The notes under the pieces: generated by a model
What the model was told of the DNA's origin: nothing
Database searches by the model: none
The model's input: the letters and a program-made list of their open reading frames with translations, nothing else
Source: an uncultured Verrucomicrobiae bacterium
Lineage (GTDB): Bacteria; Verrucomicrobiota; Verrucomicrobiia; Limisphaerales; UBA1100
DNA: 64,000 bases
NCBI GenBank assembly: GCA_937775205.1
Contig: CALKBX010000004.1
Span: 56,655-120,654, forward strand
Reading direction: 5' to 3'
Position numbers and translations under genes: made by a program
In this document: positions 35,571 to 42,502 of the stretch, one piece after another
Position numbering within the stretch: the first letter of the stretch is position 1
How the letters are laid out: each line of letters opens with the position of its first letter

Positions 35571-36212
35571 TGGTTCTTGCGCCGCCCGCACGGGTGCAAA
35601 ACTTTGCCGGTGAATGGGACACGGGCCGTGAGCTTCGAGCGCGGCGAGGTGCGCGGCGGTGCCGTAACCTTTGTGTTTGGCGAAGGCATACTCGGGCCAA
35701 CGGGCGTCGTGCTCGCGCATTAGGCGGTCGCGAGTGACTTTGGCGAGGATGCTGGCGGCGGCGATGCTGAAACTTTTTTGGTCGCCTTTGACAATGGCCG
35801 TTTGGGGGATGGCGAGCGTGGGGACGCGAAGACCATCCACGAGCGCATGCGCGGCGGGCGGAGAGAGTTGGGCGAGGGCGGCGTTCATCGCGCGGTGAGT
35901 AGCTTGGAGGATGTTGATTTCGTCAATGACGGTTGCCTCGATGAGGCCGATGCCGAAATGGATTTCTGTTTCCGCATGAATGGCGACGAATAATTCTTCG
36001 CGGATTTTCTCGGTGAGCTGCTTGGAGTCATTAAGGCGTTGGAGCGATTCGGGCAAACCCGATTCCGCCCACTCCGCTGGCAACACAACCGCCGCCGCCA
36101 CCACCGGGCCGGCGAGTGGGCCACGACCGGCTTCGTCCACCCCAGCCAATCGAATTAGCGCGCGTGTGTGATGTTCGCGCTCAAAATTGAATCGATCTAA
36201 ATCCGAATCCAC
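35553..36212 (-). CDS. rnhB: ribonuclease HII
   Basis: 219 residues; cleaves RNA in RNA/DNA hybrids, including single embedded ribonucleotides. The signature AGVDEAGRGPLAGPVVAAAV supplies the first acidic pair; DSKQLTEKIREEL, and KGDQKSFSIAAASILAKVTR with RDRLMREHDARWP follow, with the usual catalytic Asp/Glu set. The last ~15 residues (APVRAAQEPKPKFH) run into the AT-rich element and are probably non-conserved. It follows a terminator behind rplS, so it may need its own promoter. Confidence 0.95.
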   Translation of the reverse strand: MDSDLDRFNFEREHHTRALIRLAGVDEAGRGPLAGPVVAAAVVLPAEWAESGLPESLQRLNDSKQLTEKIREELFVAIHAETEIHFGIGLIEATVIDEINILQATHRAMNAALAQLSPPAAHALVDGLRVPTLAIPQTAIVKGDQKSFSIAAASILAKVTRDRLMREHDARWPEYAFAKHKGYGTAAHLAALEAHGPCPIHRQSFAPVRAAQEPKPKFH

Positions 36213-36277
36213 GTGGCAGTTGTGCGGGATGCCGTGGCGATTGGAAACTTAAAGATATTCAACTTGTGCCCTCCAAC

Positions 36278-36305
36278 AAAAAAACGGGGCCCTTATGAGC
36301 CCCGC
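36278..36305 (-). terminator. rho-independent terminator after rplS
   Basis: On the minus strand CGGGGC / GCCCCG (36305-36300 and 36291-36286) with an 8-base loop is followed by a T-run (plus-strand As at 36279-36285). It lies 23 bases beyond the rplS stop and ahead of rnhB, so it should end most of the ribosomal-protein transcript. Confidence 0.85.
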
Positions 36306-36328
36306 TCTGCAAATGGTGATTGCGCGGA

Positions 36329-36679
36329 TTACTTGCGCTCTTTGACGAGCATGGCGCGTTTGCCGATGCGTTCGCGGAGGTAGTTGAGCTTGGCGCGGCG
36401 GACTTTGCCGCGGCGCTCAACGGTGACTTTTTCGACGTTGGGGCTATTGACGGGGAACACGCGCTCGACGCCTTGGCCGTAGCTGATACGGCGCACGGTG
36501 AACGTGGCATTGAGGCCACGCCCGCGGCGAGCGATGACGATGCCTTGGAAAACCTGTGTGCGTTCCTTGGCGCCTTCTTTCACGAGGGTATGCACCTTGA
36601 CGATGTCGCCCACGTTAAAGTCCAGTGGCTCGGCGCGTAGTTGCTCCGACTCAATTTTGTCCATCAATGCCTGATTCAT
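36329..36679 (-). CDS. rplS: 50S ribosomal protein L19
   Basis: 116 residues, the normal size. Contains [53 protein letters not shown] and [15 protein letters not shown], the full L19 pattern. L19 lies at the 30S-50S interface. It is placed after trmD, as in most bacteria, 45 bases downstream of it. Confidence 0.98.
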   Translation of the reverse strand: MNQALMDKIESEQLRAEPLDFNVGDIVKVHTLVKEGAKERTQVFQGIVIARRGRGLNATFTVRRISYGQGVERVFPVNSPNVEKVTVERRGKVRRAKLNYLRERIGKRAMLVKERK

Positions 36680-36724
36680 ATTTTGTCCTTAGTTAAATTT
36701 GTGTTAAAATTGTTAAATTGTTTT

Positions 36725-37393
36725 TCATTCTTTCAATAAATCCGGCCGGCGTTCGCGCGTGCGTTGTTCGGCCTGTTCGCGGCGCCATTGTTCGATGGCG
36801 GCATGGTTGCCGTTTTGCAATACTTCAGGCACTTCCAACCCGCGGTATTCCGCCGGCCGCGTGTACTGCGGATAGTCCAGCGTGTTCTCACTAAAACTTT
36901 CCTCAACGCTGCTGGCGTCATCGCCCAGTACACCGGGCAGCAATCGCGTGACCGCGTCAATCACCACCATCGCGGGCAACGCGCCGTTGGTCAGCACGTA
37001 GTCGCCGATGGAGATTTCGTGATGCACCCGCGTGCGGATGCGTTCATCAAAACCTTCGTAACTGCCGCAAAGCAAAAGCAAATGCTCGTGCGCCGACAGC
37101 GTGCTCGCCGTGGCTTGGCGGAACGGCTCGCCTTGCGGGGTGAGCATCACCACTTGCGTGGTGTCGTTCGCCAGTTCATCTATCGCTTCAAAGATCGGTT
37201 CGGGCTTGAGCACCATTCCCGGGCCGCCGCCGTAGGGGGCACCATCCACCGTGCGGTGGCGGTCGTAGGTCCAGTCCCGTAAATCGTGGAGGGCAAGCTC
37301 CAGCCGGCCGCTTTCGCGGGCGCGGCGCAGGATGCTTTCATCCATTGGCCCCGCAAACATCGCGGGGAAAAGCGTAAGCACGTCCACCTTCAT
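36725..37393 (-). CDS. trmD: tRNA (guanine37-N1)-methyltransferase TrmD
   Basis: 222 residues; SPOUT methyltransferase making m1G37 in tRNAs to prevent +1 frameshifting. Shows MKVDVLTLFPAMFAGPMDES, PYGGGPGMVLKPEPIFEAID, LLLCGSYEGFDERIR and GDYVLTNGALPAMVVIDAVT, the trefoil-knot SAM site. In this operon rimM, normally directly before trmD, is missing: only 30 bases separate khpA from trmD. Confidence 0.97.
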   Translation of the reverse strand: MKVDVLTLFPAMFAGPMDESILRRARESGRLELALHDLRDWTYDRHRTVDGAPYGGGPGMVLKPEPIFEAIDELANDTTQVVMLTPQGEPFRQATASTLSAHEHLLLLCGSYEGFDERIRTRVHHEISIGDYVLTNGALPAMVVIDAVTRLLPGVLGDDASSVEESFSENTLDYPQYTRPAEYRGLEVPEVLQNGNHAAIEQWRREQAEQRTRERRPDLLKE

Positions 37394-37423
37394 AGTTGTG
37401 GCTGCGTGGCACGCCGGGCGCGC

Positions 37424-37669
37424 CTATTCGTCGTCTTCGTCCTCGATGATTTCCAGGCCGCAGCGCATTCCTTTTTTGGCGCCACCGGCTTGGATGAGCG
37501 AGCGGATGGCGTTGATCGTCACGCCGCGCCGGCCAATCACTTTGGCAATATCATCAGGATCCATTCGCAGTTCGTAAACAGTGGTGCCGTTATTTTCCAC
37601 TTCGGTTACGTTGACTGCATCGGGTTCATCGACCAACCCTTTGACCACATATTCCACAAAATCTTGCAT
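37424..37669 (-). CDS. khpA: KhpA-type KH-domain RNA-binding protein
   Basis: 81 residues; a single KH domain with the GxxG loop in DDIAKVIGRRGVTINAIRSL and the family start FVEYVVKGLVDEPDAV. KhpA (YlqC) proteins bind RNA and in Gram-positives work with KhpB in cell elongation control. The tail is acidic (EIIEDEDDE). It lies between rpsP and trmD as is standard. Confidence 0.94.
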   Translation of the reverse strand: MQDFVEYVVKGLVDEPDAVNVTEVENNGTTVYELRMDPDDIAKVIGRRGVTINAIRSLIQAGGAKKGMRCGLEIIEDEDDE

Positions 37670-37688
37670 AACAAAAATCGATTAAAAA

Positions 37689-38267
37689 TTAAGCGTCCGA
37701 CTTGGGTTCTTCGGGTTTTTCTTCAGCCTTAGGCTCGTCGATTGCCTCGGCTTCTTTGGCGGGTTCTTCAGCAACTGGTTCTTCGGATTTTCCTTCTGCC
37801 GCGGCTTCTTCTGCTGCGACTTCCTCGGCTTTGGGCTCTTCCGCTGCTGGCTCCTCGGCTTTTTCCTCCACTACCTCCGGCGCGGCCTCTTCAGCCTTGG
37901 GCTCGGCGGCTACCTCAACCACCTCTTCCGCCTTGGGTTCTTCGGCTTTCACTTCGGGCTCTTCGGCTTTCGGTTCTTCTTTAACTTTTTTGACCTTCTT
38001 CGCTTTAGGCTCCAAACCTTTCTCGGCGCGCAGGGCGCGCTTGATGATGCTGGCCACGGTTTCGCTCGGTTGAGCGCCGACGCCGCGCCAGTATTTGGTG
38101 CGGTCGAGGTTGATCGTGAAATTGTCGGCGCCTTCTTTTAGCGGCCAATAGGTACCTATTTCCTCAATGAACCGGCCATCGCGCGGGCTGCGGCCATCGG
38201 TCACTACAATGCGGAAAACCGGCGTGTTTTTCATGCCGATCCGCTTTAATCTCATCTTTACTGCCAT
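37689..38267 (-). CDS. rpsP: 30S ribosomal protein S16 with long acidic C-terminal extension
   Basis: 192 residues. The first ~85 are normal S16 (VKMRLKRIGMKNTPVFRIVV, DGRSPRDGRFIEEIGTYWP, GAQPSETVASIIKRALRAEK). The remaining ~105 residues are a low-complexity chain of Ala, Glu, Lys, Pro and Val with repeated EEPKAEE-type units (net acidic), twice the usual protein length. First gene of the rpsP-khpA-trmD-rplS operon, with a promoter-like sequence 58 bases upstream. The extension has no known function; alanine/glutamate tails on ribosomal proteins occur in several phyla. Confidence 0.96.
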   Translation of the reverse strand: MAVKMRLKRIGMKNTPVFRIVVTDGRSPRDGRFIEEIGTYWPLKEGADNFTINLDRTKYWRGVGAQPSETVASIIKRALRAEKGLEPKAKKVKKVKEEPKAEEPEVKAEEPKAEEVVEVAAEPKAEEAAPEVVEEKAEEPAAEEPKAEEVAAEEAAAEGKSEEPVAEEPAKEAEAIDEPKAEEKPEEPKSDA

Positions 38268-38324
38268 AATTTAAACCCTGTTTTTCAGTGCCAATTGGGG
38301 CCTGAACCATCAAAAAGGGGCGGG

Positions 38325-38353
38325 AATTTAGCCGCCGTGGAACGGGAAAGCAA
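38325..38353 (-). promoter_or_regulatory. sigma70-type promoter for rpsP operon
   Basis: Minus strand TTGCTT (38353-38348), 17-base spacer, TAAATT (38330-38325). The -10 region and what follows (CGGCTAAATTCCCGC, then CCCTTTT) closely resemble the region before rpsT at the other end of the window. Predicted by eye. Confidence 0.5.
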
Positions 38354-38382
38354 GCCCTCTTTTGGGTTATTTTGCCATTAAA

Positions 38383-39294
38383 TTAAAAGACCGGCGCGGG
38401 AACCACCATGCGGAGAGCGCGCGGGGCCACGCTGATTTTCGCCGGCAATTCGCCCGTGGCATCGCCATCGAGTTGTACAACCACGCGTGCGCCGTTCACG
38501 GGCGTCAGTTCAAGGTTCTCTGCCTGAACGTAATGCACCCCCGCGAGGCTCGGCAAATTGCCCGTGAGCAAGGCCCATAAATACTCGGGCGTGCGCCATT
38601 TTTGCACGCGCTCGGCGATGATGGCGTCCACCTTGCCATCGTCCAGCCGCGCGGCGGGGAACACATCGAATGGGCCACCGTAAAACGGCCCGTTGCCGAG
38701 CATTACGAGTTCCGCGCTTTCGATCACTTGGCCATCGGCCACCACGCGCATCGCCGGTAGCGACTCCATCGCCGCGCGGTAACCCGCGGTGAGATAGGCA
38801 AACTGACCGCTGCGCTTTTTCGTTTCCCAATTCACCAACTCGCACGCGCGGCCATCCATCCCCGCGCCGCCGAGTGCGGGGAAGCAGCGCCGTTGGGTTT
38901 TACCTTCGCGCTGTAGCTCCATCCATGGCAAATCAATTTGCCGCGTGAAGCCGCGCCGAATCACGCGCCACGCCGCTTCAAAGTCCAAGGGGATGCCCAA
39001 CTCCCGCGCCAGAACATTCACCGTGCCCAAGGGTAAAATCCCCAACGCCGTCCGCGCCAAGGCATCGGCATCCCGCGCCAAGCCATTGGCCACCTCGTGC
39101 ACCGTGCCATCGCCGCCGGCGGCCACCAGCAACTCAATACCATCAGCCACCGCTTGCTCTGCCAAATCCTCCGCGTGCCCTGGCCCTTCCGTGGGCAACA
39201 ACGCGCACTCGCCGGCAATCTCATCGAGTTGCTTACGCAAATGCCGCGCCTGATCGCCCTTGGCAGTGGGATTAAAAATAAGGCCGATGCGCAT
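38383..39294 (-). CDS. diacylglycerol kinase-like lipid kinase (YegS/DgkB family)
   Basis: 303 residues. N-terminal NAD-kinase-like domain with LIFNPTAKGDQARHLRKQLD, the nucleotide loop VAAGGDGTVHEVANGLARD (GGDGT) and LPLGTVNVLARELGIP, then the beta-rich C-terminal domain (LVMLGNGPFYGGPFDVFP, VQLDGDATGELPAKISV). Enzymes of this family phosphorylate diacylglycerol, phosphatidylglycerol or sphingoid bases; the lipid used here is unknown. It precedes rpsP's promoter region on the far side and is probably monocistronic. Confidence 0.9.
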   Translation of the reverse strand: MRIGLIFNPTAKGDQARHLRKQLDEIAGECALLPTEGPGHAEDLAEQAVADGIELLVAAGGDGTVHEVANGLARDADALARTALGILPLGTVNVLARELGIPLDFEAAWRVIRRGFTRQIDLPWMELQREGKTQRRCFPALGGAGMDGRACELVNWETKKRSGQFAYLTAGYRAAMESLPAMRVVADGQVIESAELVMLGNGPFYGGPFDVFPAARLDDGKVDAIIAERVQKWRTPEYLWALLTGNLPSLAGVHYVQAENLELTPVNGARVVVQLDGDATGELPAKISVAPRALRMVVPAPVF

Positions 39295-39389
39295 CGCCGG
39301 AGGGTGAAGGCAAAGGGGGCGAGTGTCTAGTGAGTTGTGGGAATTGGTGATTAGTGAATAGGGAGTTGGGAGTAGAGGGGCTGCAAACC

Positions 39390-40133
39390 CTACTCACTAT
39401 TCATGATCTCACTAAAAACATACTCCTTCCCCTGCCCTACTGCTTTTAGAAGCGAAAGCCCGTTCGCCAATCCCGCCACGATTGCTGCCGAATAAATACA
39501 ACCCGTCCCGTGTATCCCTCGCCCTTTCACGCGTGGGAGGGCGAATAGCCATTCGTCGCGGCCATCGAAGAGGACATCCACCGCCTCGTTGAGCCCGCGC
39601 AAGTGGCCGCCTTTGACGAGCACCGCGCACCCGTGCTTTTCGTAAAGCGCGTGAGCGGCAGTTCGCAAATCTTCCGGCTTGCGGATGCGCAGCCCCGTGA
39701 GCGCCTCCGCCTCCGGCACATTCGGCGTCACCAACTTCGCCACGGGCAACAATTTTTTTTGCAGCGCTTTCACGGCCGACGGTTTCAACAACACCGCCCC
39801 ACTCGTGGAAAGCATCACCGGATCCACCACCAACGGCATCCGCCGTTTTGAAAACCAATCCGCCACCGCCTCCACATTGCGCGCGGTGAGCAGCATTCCC
39901 GCTTTTGCCGCCTTCGGTTTGTCCACTTCAAATACCGCCGCCAATTGTTCGCCCACCATCGCGGGTTTCACCGCCTCCACCGCGCGGACGCGCTTGGCAT
40001 TCTGCGCCGTCACCGCCGCCACCACCGAAACCCCGCGCACGCCCAACGCCGCGAACACCCGCAAATCCGCCTGCAACCCCGCGCCGCCGCAGGAATCGCT
40101 TCCCGCAATCGTCAACGCCACTGGTTGTTTCAT
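39390..40133 (-). CDS. thiD: hydroxymethylpyrimidine/phosphomethylpyrimidine kinase
   Basis: About 247 residues (start at MKQPVALTIAGSDS). Ribokinase-like fold with TIAGSDSCGGAGLQADLRVF, VTPNVPEAEALTG and the anion-hole/catalytic GRGIHGTGCIYSAAIVAGLA. ThiD phosphorylates HMP twice in thiamine synthesis or salvage. No other thi gene is nearby. Downstream, 39301-39402 contains an imperfect inverted repeat (GAATAGGGAGT against ACTCACTATTC) around the stop that might act as a terminator. Confidence 0.92.
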   Translation of the reverse strand: MKQPVALTIAGSDSCGGAGLQADLRVFAALGVRGVSVVAAVTAQNAKRVRAVEAVKPAMVGEQLAAVFEVDKPKAAKAGMLLTARNVEAVADWFSKRRMPLVVDPVMLSTSGAVLLKPSAVKALQKKLLPVAKLVTPNVPEAEALTGLRIRKPEDLRTAAHALYEKHGCAVLVKGGHLRGLNEAVDVLFDGRDEWLFALPRVKGRGIHGTGCIYSAAIVAGLANGLSLLKAVGQGKEYVFSEIMNSE

Positions 40134-40153
40134 CGAAGGCACGCGCGGGTTTT

Positions 40154-40221
40154 AACACAGATGATCAGGATATTCAGGATAATGAATGAAAAAAATCCCA
40201 GGCATCGTGAATATCTGTGTT
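40154..40221. repeat. short inverted repeat between thiD and a small ORF
   Basis: AACACAGAT (40154-40162) and ATCTGTGTT (40213-40221) are exact inverted repeats; the inner sequence also contains GATATTC and GAATATC. It lies upstream of thiD (minus strand) and downstream of the 42-residue ORF, so it could be a terminator for the latter or a dispersed palindromic element. Confidence 0.4.
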
Positions 40222-40233
40222 CATTCCACCCAC

Positions 40234-40362
40234 TCAACCACGCGGCTTGAGGATGAAAAGCACGACAAACAACCCTGCCACCCCCACCAACACCCACACG
40301 AAATTCTCAAGCCCGACTTTCGCGAATAGATTTGCGATCATGCCCATGAACTCTGTTTTCAT
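40234..40362 (-). CDS. 42-residue single-helix membrane protein
   Basis: An ATG-started ORF of 42 codons: a short amphipathic start (MKTEFMGMIANLFAKVGLE) followed by one strong membrane helix (VWVLVGVAGLFVVLFILKPR) and a basic end. Hydrophobic helix plus terminal KPRG fits a small inner-membrane protein with its C-terminus inside. It stands between thiD and the PQQ lipoprotein gene. Below the usual gene-calling length; unknown function. Confidence 0.55.
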   Translation of the reverse strand: MKTEFMGMIANLFAKVGLENFVWVLVGVAGLFVVLFILKPRG

Positions 40363-40426
40363 TCTCTATGTTCCCTGTGTCTCTGTGGTTAAAGGAAATT
40401 GGACGAAGCAGAAACTGTCCCTCCCG

Positions 40427-40801
40427 TCATTTCGGCACCCGACCCGTGTGCCGGGCGTTTTGACCACGCATGGGCCACGGGCTTTTGGCTGGGCCTTTGC
40501 TGTCGGTCTTGATGGCATAGAGCTTGTTGTCATATGACCCGACGTAAACCGTGCCATCAGATCCGATGGCGGGGGAGGAGAGCCCAATAGCACCTCCCGT
40601 TTCAAATTCCCATAGCTTGACTCCTGCGGATGCCTTGGCTTTGGTCGGCTCAGGTTTGGTGGGTTGAGTTGCTTCCTTACCCGTTTCTTTCTCTGGCTTG
40701 GTCGCTTCGGGATTGGTTGAGGAGGGTTGAACGGGTTCTTTCTTCCCACATCCTCCAAGACACAAACTCAAAGCCAACAAAGCTATGAAAGTGGATTTCA
40801 T
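40427..40801 (-). CDS. small lipoprotein with one PQQ-like beta-propeller blade
   Basis: 124 residues. Signal peptide with lipobox (LSLCLGGCGKK), a proline/lysine/threonine-rich linker (~22-60), then a single blade (VKLWEFETGGAIGLSSPAIG, DGTVYVGSYDNKLYAIKTDS) and the ending WPMRGQNARHTGR, which usually terminates multi-blade PQQ_2 proteins. It may therefore be a shortened paralogue retaining only the last blade. The start overlaps the sulfatase stop by 4 bases. Its signal-peptide DNA is nearly the same as that of the sulfatase gene upstream. Confidence 0.75.
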   Translation of the reverse strand: MKSTFIALLALSLCLGGCGKKEPVQPSSTNPEATKPEKETGKEATQPTKPEPTKAKASAGVKLWEFETGGAIGLSSPAIGSDGTVYVGSYDNKLYAIKTDSKGPAKSPWPMRGQNARHTGRVPK

Positions 40802-42411
40802 TTCTTCTTATTCTTTTTCACGTTCACTTCATCCCATGGCTTTGCGCCGACTCGCTTAGCCCACGCCTCCCAGGCACTTCGCAACTCTGTCGTCTTCTTG
40901 GGCATGGCACTTGCGAGGTCTTTGAGTTCACTGCGGTCCTTACTCATGTCATACAATTCCCATGGTGTATTATGCATGGCCACCAGCTTATAATCGCCCT
41001 TGCGCACAGCCCGGTTCCCCTCATGTTCCCAAAAAAGCGTACGCTCCTGCTTTTGGTCCTTTGCAAATACGGGCAGTAAACTCTCTCCCTCCATCCCCTC
41101 ACCCTCCAAGCCCGCTGCAGCAAGGCAGGTGGGCGCAATGTCGATCAAGTGACTGGGCGCGTGACGCAACTTCCCCTTGGCATTCACGCCCGCCGGCCAG
41201 TGGACAATCAGGGGTGTGGCCACGCCGCCCTCGTGGGTGTAACGCTTGTACATACGGAAGGGAGCGTTGCTCAGGTTTGCCCAACCGCGGCCGGAACTGG
41301 AGGACCACCCACCGCGCCTGCCCCACTCTGCGTAATTGTCCACGCGCGTTTCGGGGTGCTTGCCGCTCTTGGCAAAAAGCCCGCGCCAATCGTGCACGCC
41401 GGTGCCGGGCACACCGTTATCGACCATGAACAGGATCAGCGTGTTGTCGAGCCGGCCAGCAGACCTGAGCTTCTCCACGACCCGCCCGATGTTCTGGTCC
41501 ATCCGGTCAATGATGGCTGAGTAGAGCGACATTTTAAAATCCAGTTCATCACGCAGTTTCGCATCGTAGGTTTCCCACTTGGGGACATCCAGAGGCGAGA
41601 GCGCCCATTCTTTTTTGATCAAACCCATCTTCACCATTCGCTCATAACGCTCCTGCCGCAGTTTGTCCCAACCCACATCCCGGAAACGGCCGCGGTATTT
41701 CTTGGTGTCCTCCGCCCGCGCATGCAGCGGGAAATGGGGCGCGTTGTAGGCTAGGTACAAAAAGAGCGGCTTCTCAGCGTGTTGCTTAAAAGATTCATCC
41801 ATGAAGTGTAGCGCGTAATCAGTAAAGACATCGGTGGTGTACCATTCCTGATCAGGGTGCAGGTGGTTGACCGGCGTCTCGGTGCCAGGCAGCACTTCCT
41901 TGTCATCAAGAAAGACCGCGCAGTGCTTGAGCACCGTGAAATAGGAATCAATAAAATTGCGCGTGCCGTAAAAACGATCAAAGCCGCGGGCGACAGGCGA
42001 CTGCTTTGGCTCCGTGCCCAGATGCCACTTGCCGGTAATCATGGTGCGGTAACCGCCCTTTTTGAGGCGCTCGGCCAGAGTCGGCACGTGGGGCAGGATG
42101 GTGCCGCTGTAGCTGGGAATGCCACGATCCTTGGTCATGTGGCCCATTCCGGCCTGATGTTGGTACACGCCAGTCAGTAGCGCCGCACGTGAGGGGCAGC
42201 AGCGGCCGGTATTGTAAAACTGGGAAAACCGCAACCCATTGGCGGCCAGCTTGTCCAGCGTGGGCGTCTCGATCTCACCGCCGTAACAGCCGAAATCTGA
42301 ATAACCCGCGTCATCAGCCATAATCACAATAATATCGGGCTGCTTCCTCTCCGCCCCAGTTGCAGAGAGGCCCAGGCAGAAAGCCAAGAAAGCTATGAAT
42401 GTGGGTTTCAT
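40798..42411 (-). CDS. secreted sulfatase (arylsulfatase A family)
   Basis: 537 residues. A signal peptide (to ~residue 19) precedes PDIIVIMADDAGYSDFGCYG with the metal-binding aspartate pair (D33, D34), and the modification motif C71-C-P-S-R followed by LLTG, where the first cysteine becomes formylglycine. GKWHLGTEPKQSP and LILFMVDNGVPG supply further active-site residues. It would hydrolyse sulfate esters outside the cytoplasm, probably on algal polysaccharides. The end is a lysine run. Two formylglycine-generating-enzyme-like genes occur at 56.7-59.4 kb, but those are lipoproteins and probably not the activating enzyme. Confidence 0.93.
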   Translation of the reverse strand: MKPTFIAFLAFCLGLSATGAERKQPDIIVIMADDAGYSDFGCYGGEIETPTLDKLAANGLRFSQFYNTGRCCPSRAALLTGVYQHQAGMGHMTKDRGIPSYSGTILPHVPTLAERLKKGGYRTMITGKWHLGTEPKQSPVARGFDRFYGTRNFIDSYFTVLKHCAVFLDDKEVLPGTETPVNHLHPDQEWYTTDVFTDYALHFMDESFKQHAEKPLFLYLAYNAPHFPLHARAEDTKKYRGRFRDVGWDKLRQERYERMVKMGLIKKEWALSPLDVPKWETYDAKLRDELDFKMSLYSAIIDRMDQNIGRVVEKLRSAGRLDNTLILFMVDNGVPGTGVHDWRGLFAKSGKHPETRVDNYAEWGRRGGWSSSSGRGWANLSNAPFRMYKRYTHEGGVATPLIVHWPAGVNAKGKLRHAPSHLIDIAPTCLAAAGLEGEGMEGESLLPVFAKDQKQERTLFWEHEGNRAVRKGDYKLVAMHNTPWELYDMSKDRSELKDLASAMPKKTTELRSAWEAWAKRVGAKPWDEVNVKKNKKK

Positions 42412-42502
42412 TTACACCGAAGCTAAATGACCACTCGCCAAACACCAATTCATTTCCGCCCTCCGTTGCATCGCACGTGGTCTCCCCCTACACTCGGGGC
42501 GC

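Noticed and set aside
39353..39402. Imperfect GAATAGGGAGT/ACTCACTATTC hairpin as thiD terminator
   Set aside because: The stem is interrupted, lacks a T-run and overlaps the thiD stop; too weak to list as a terminator.
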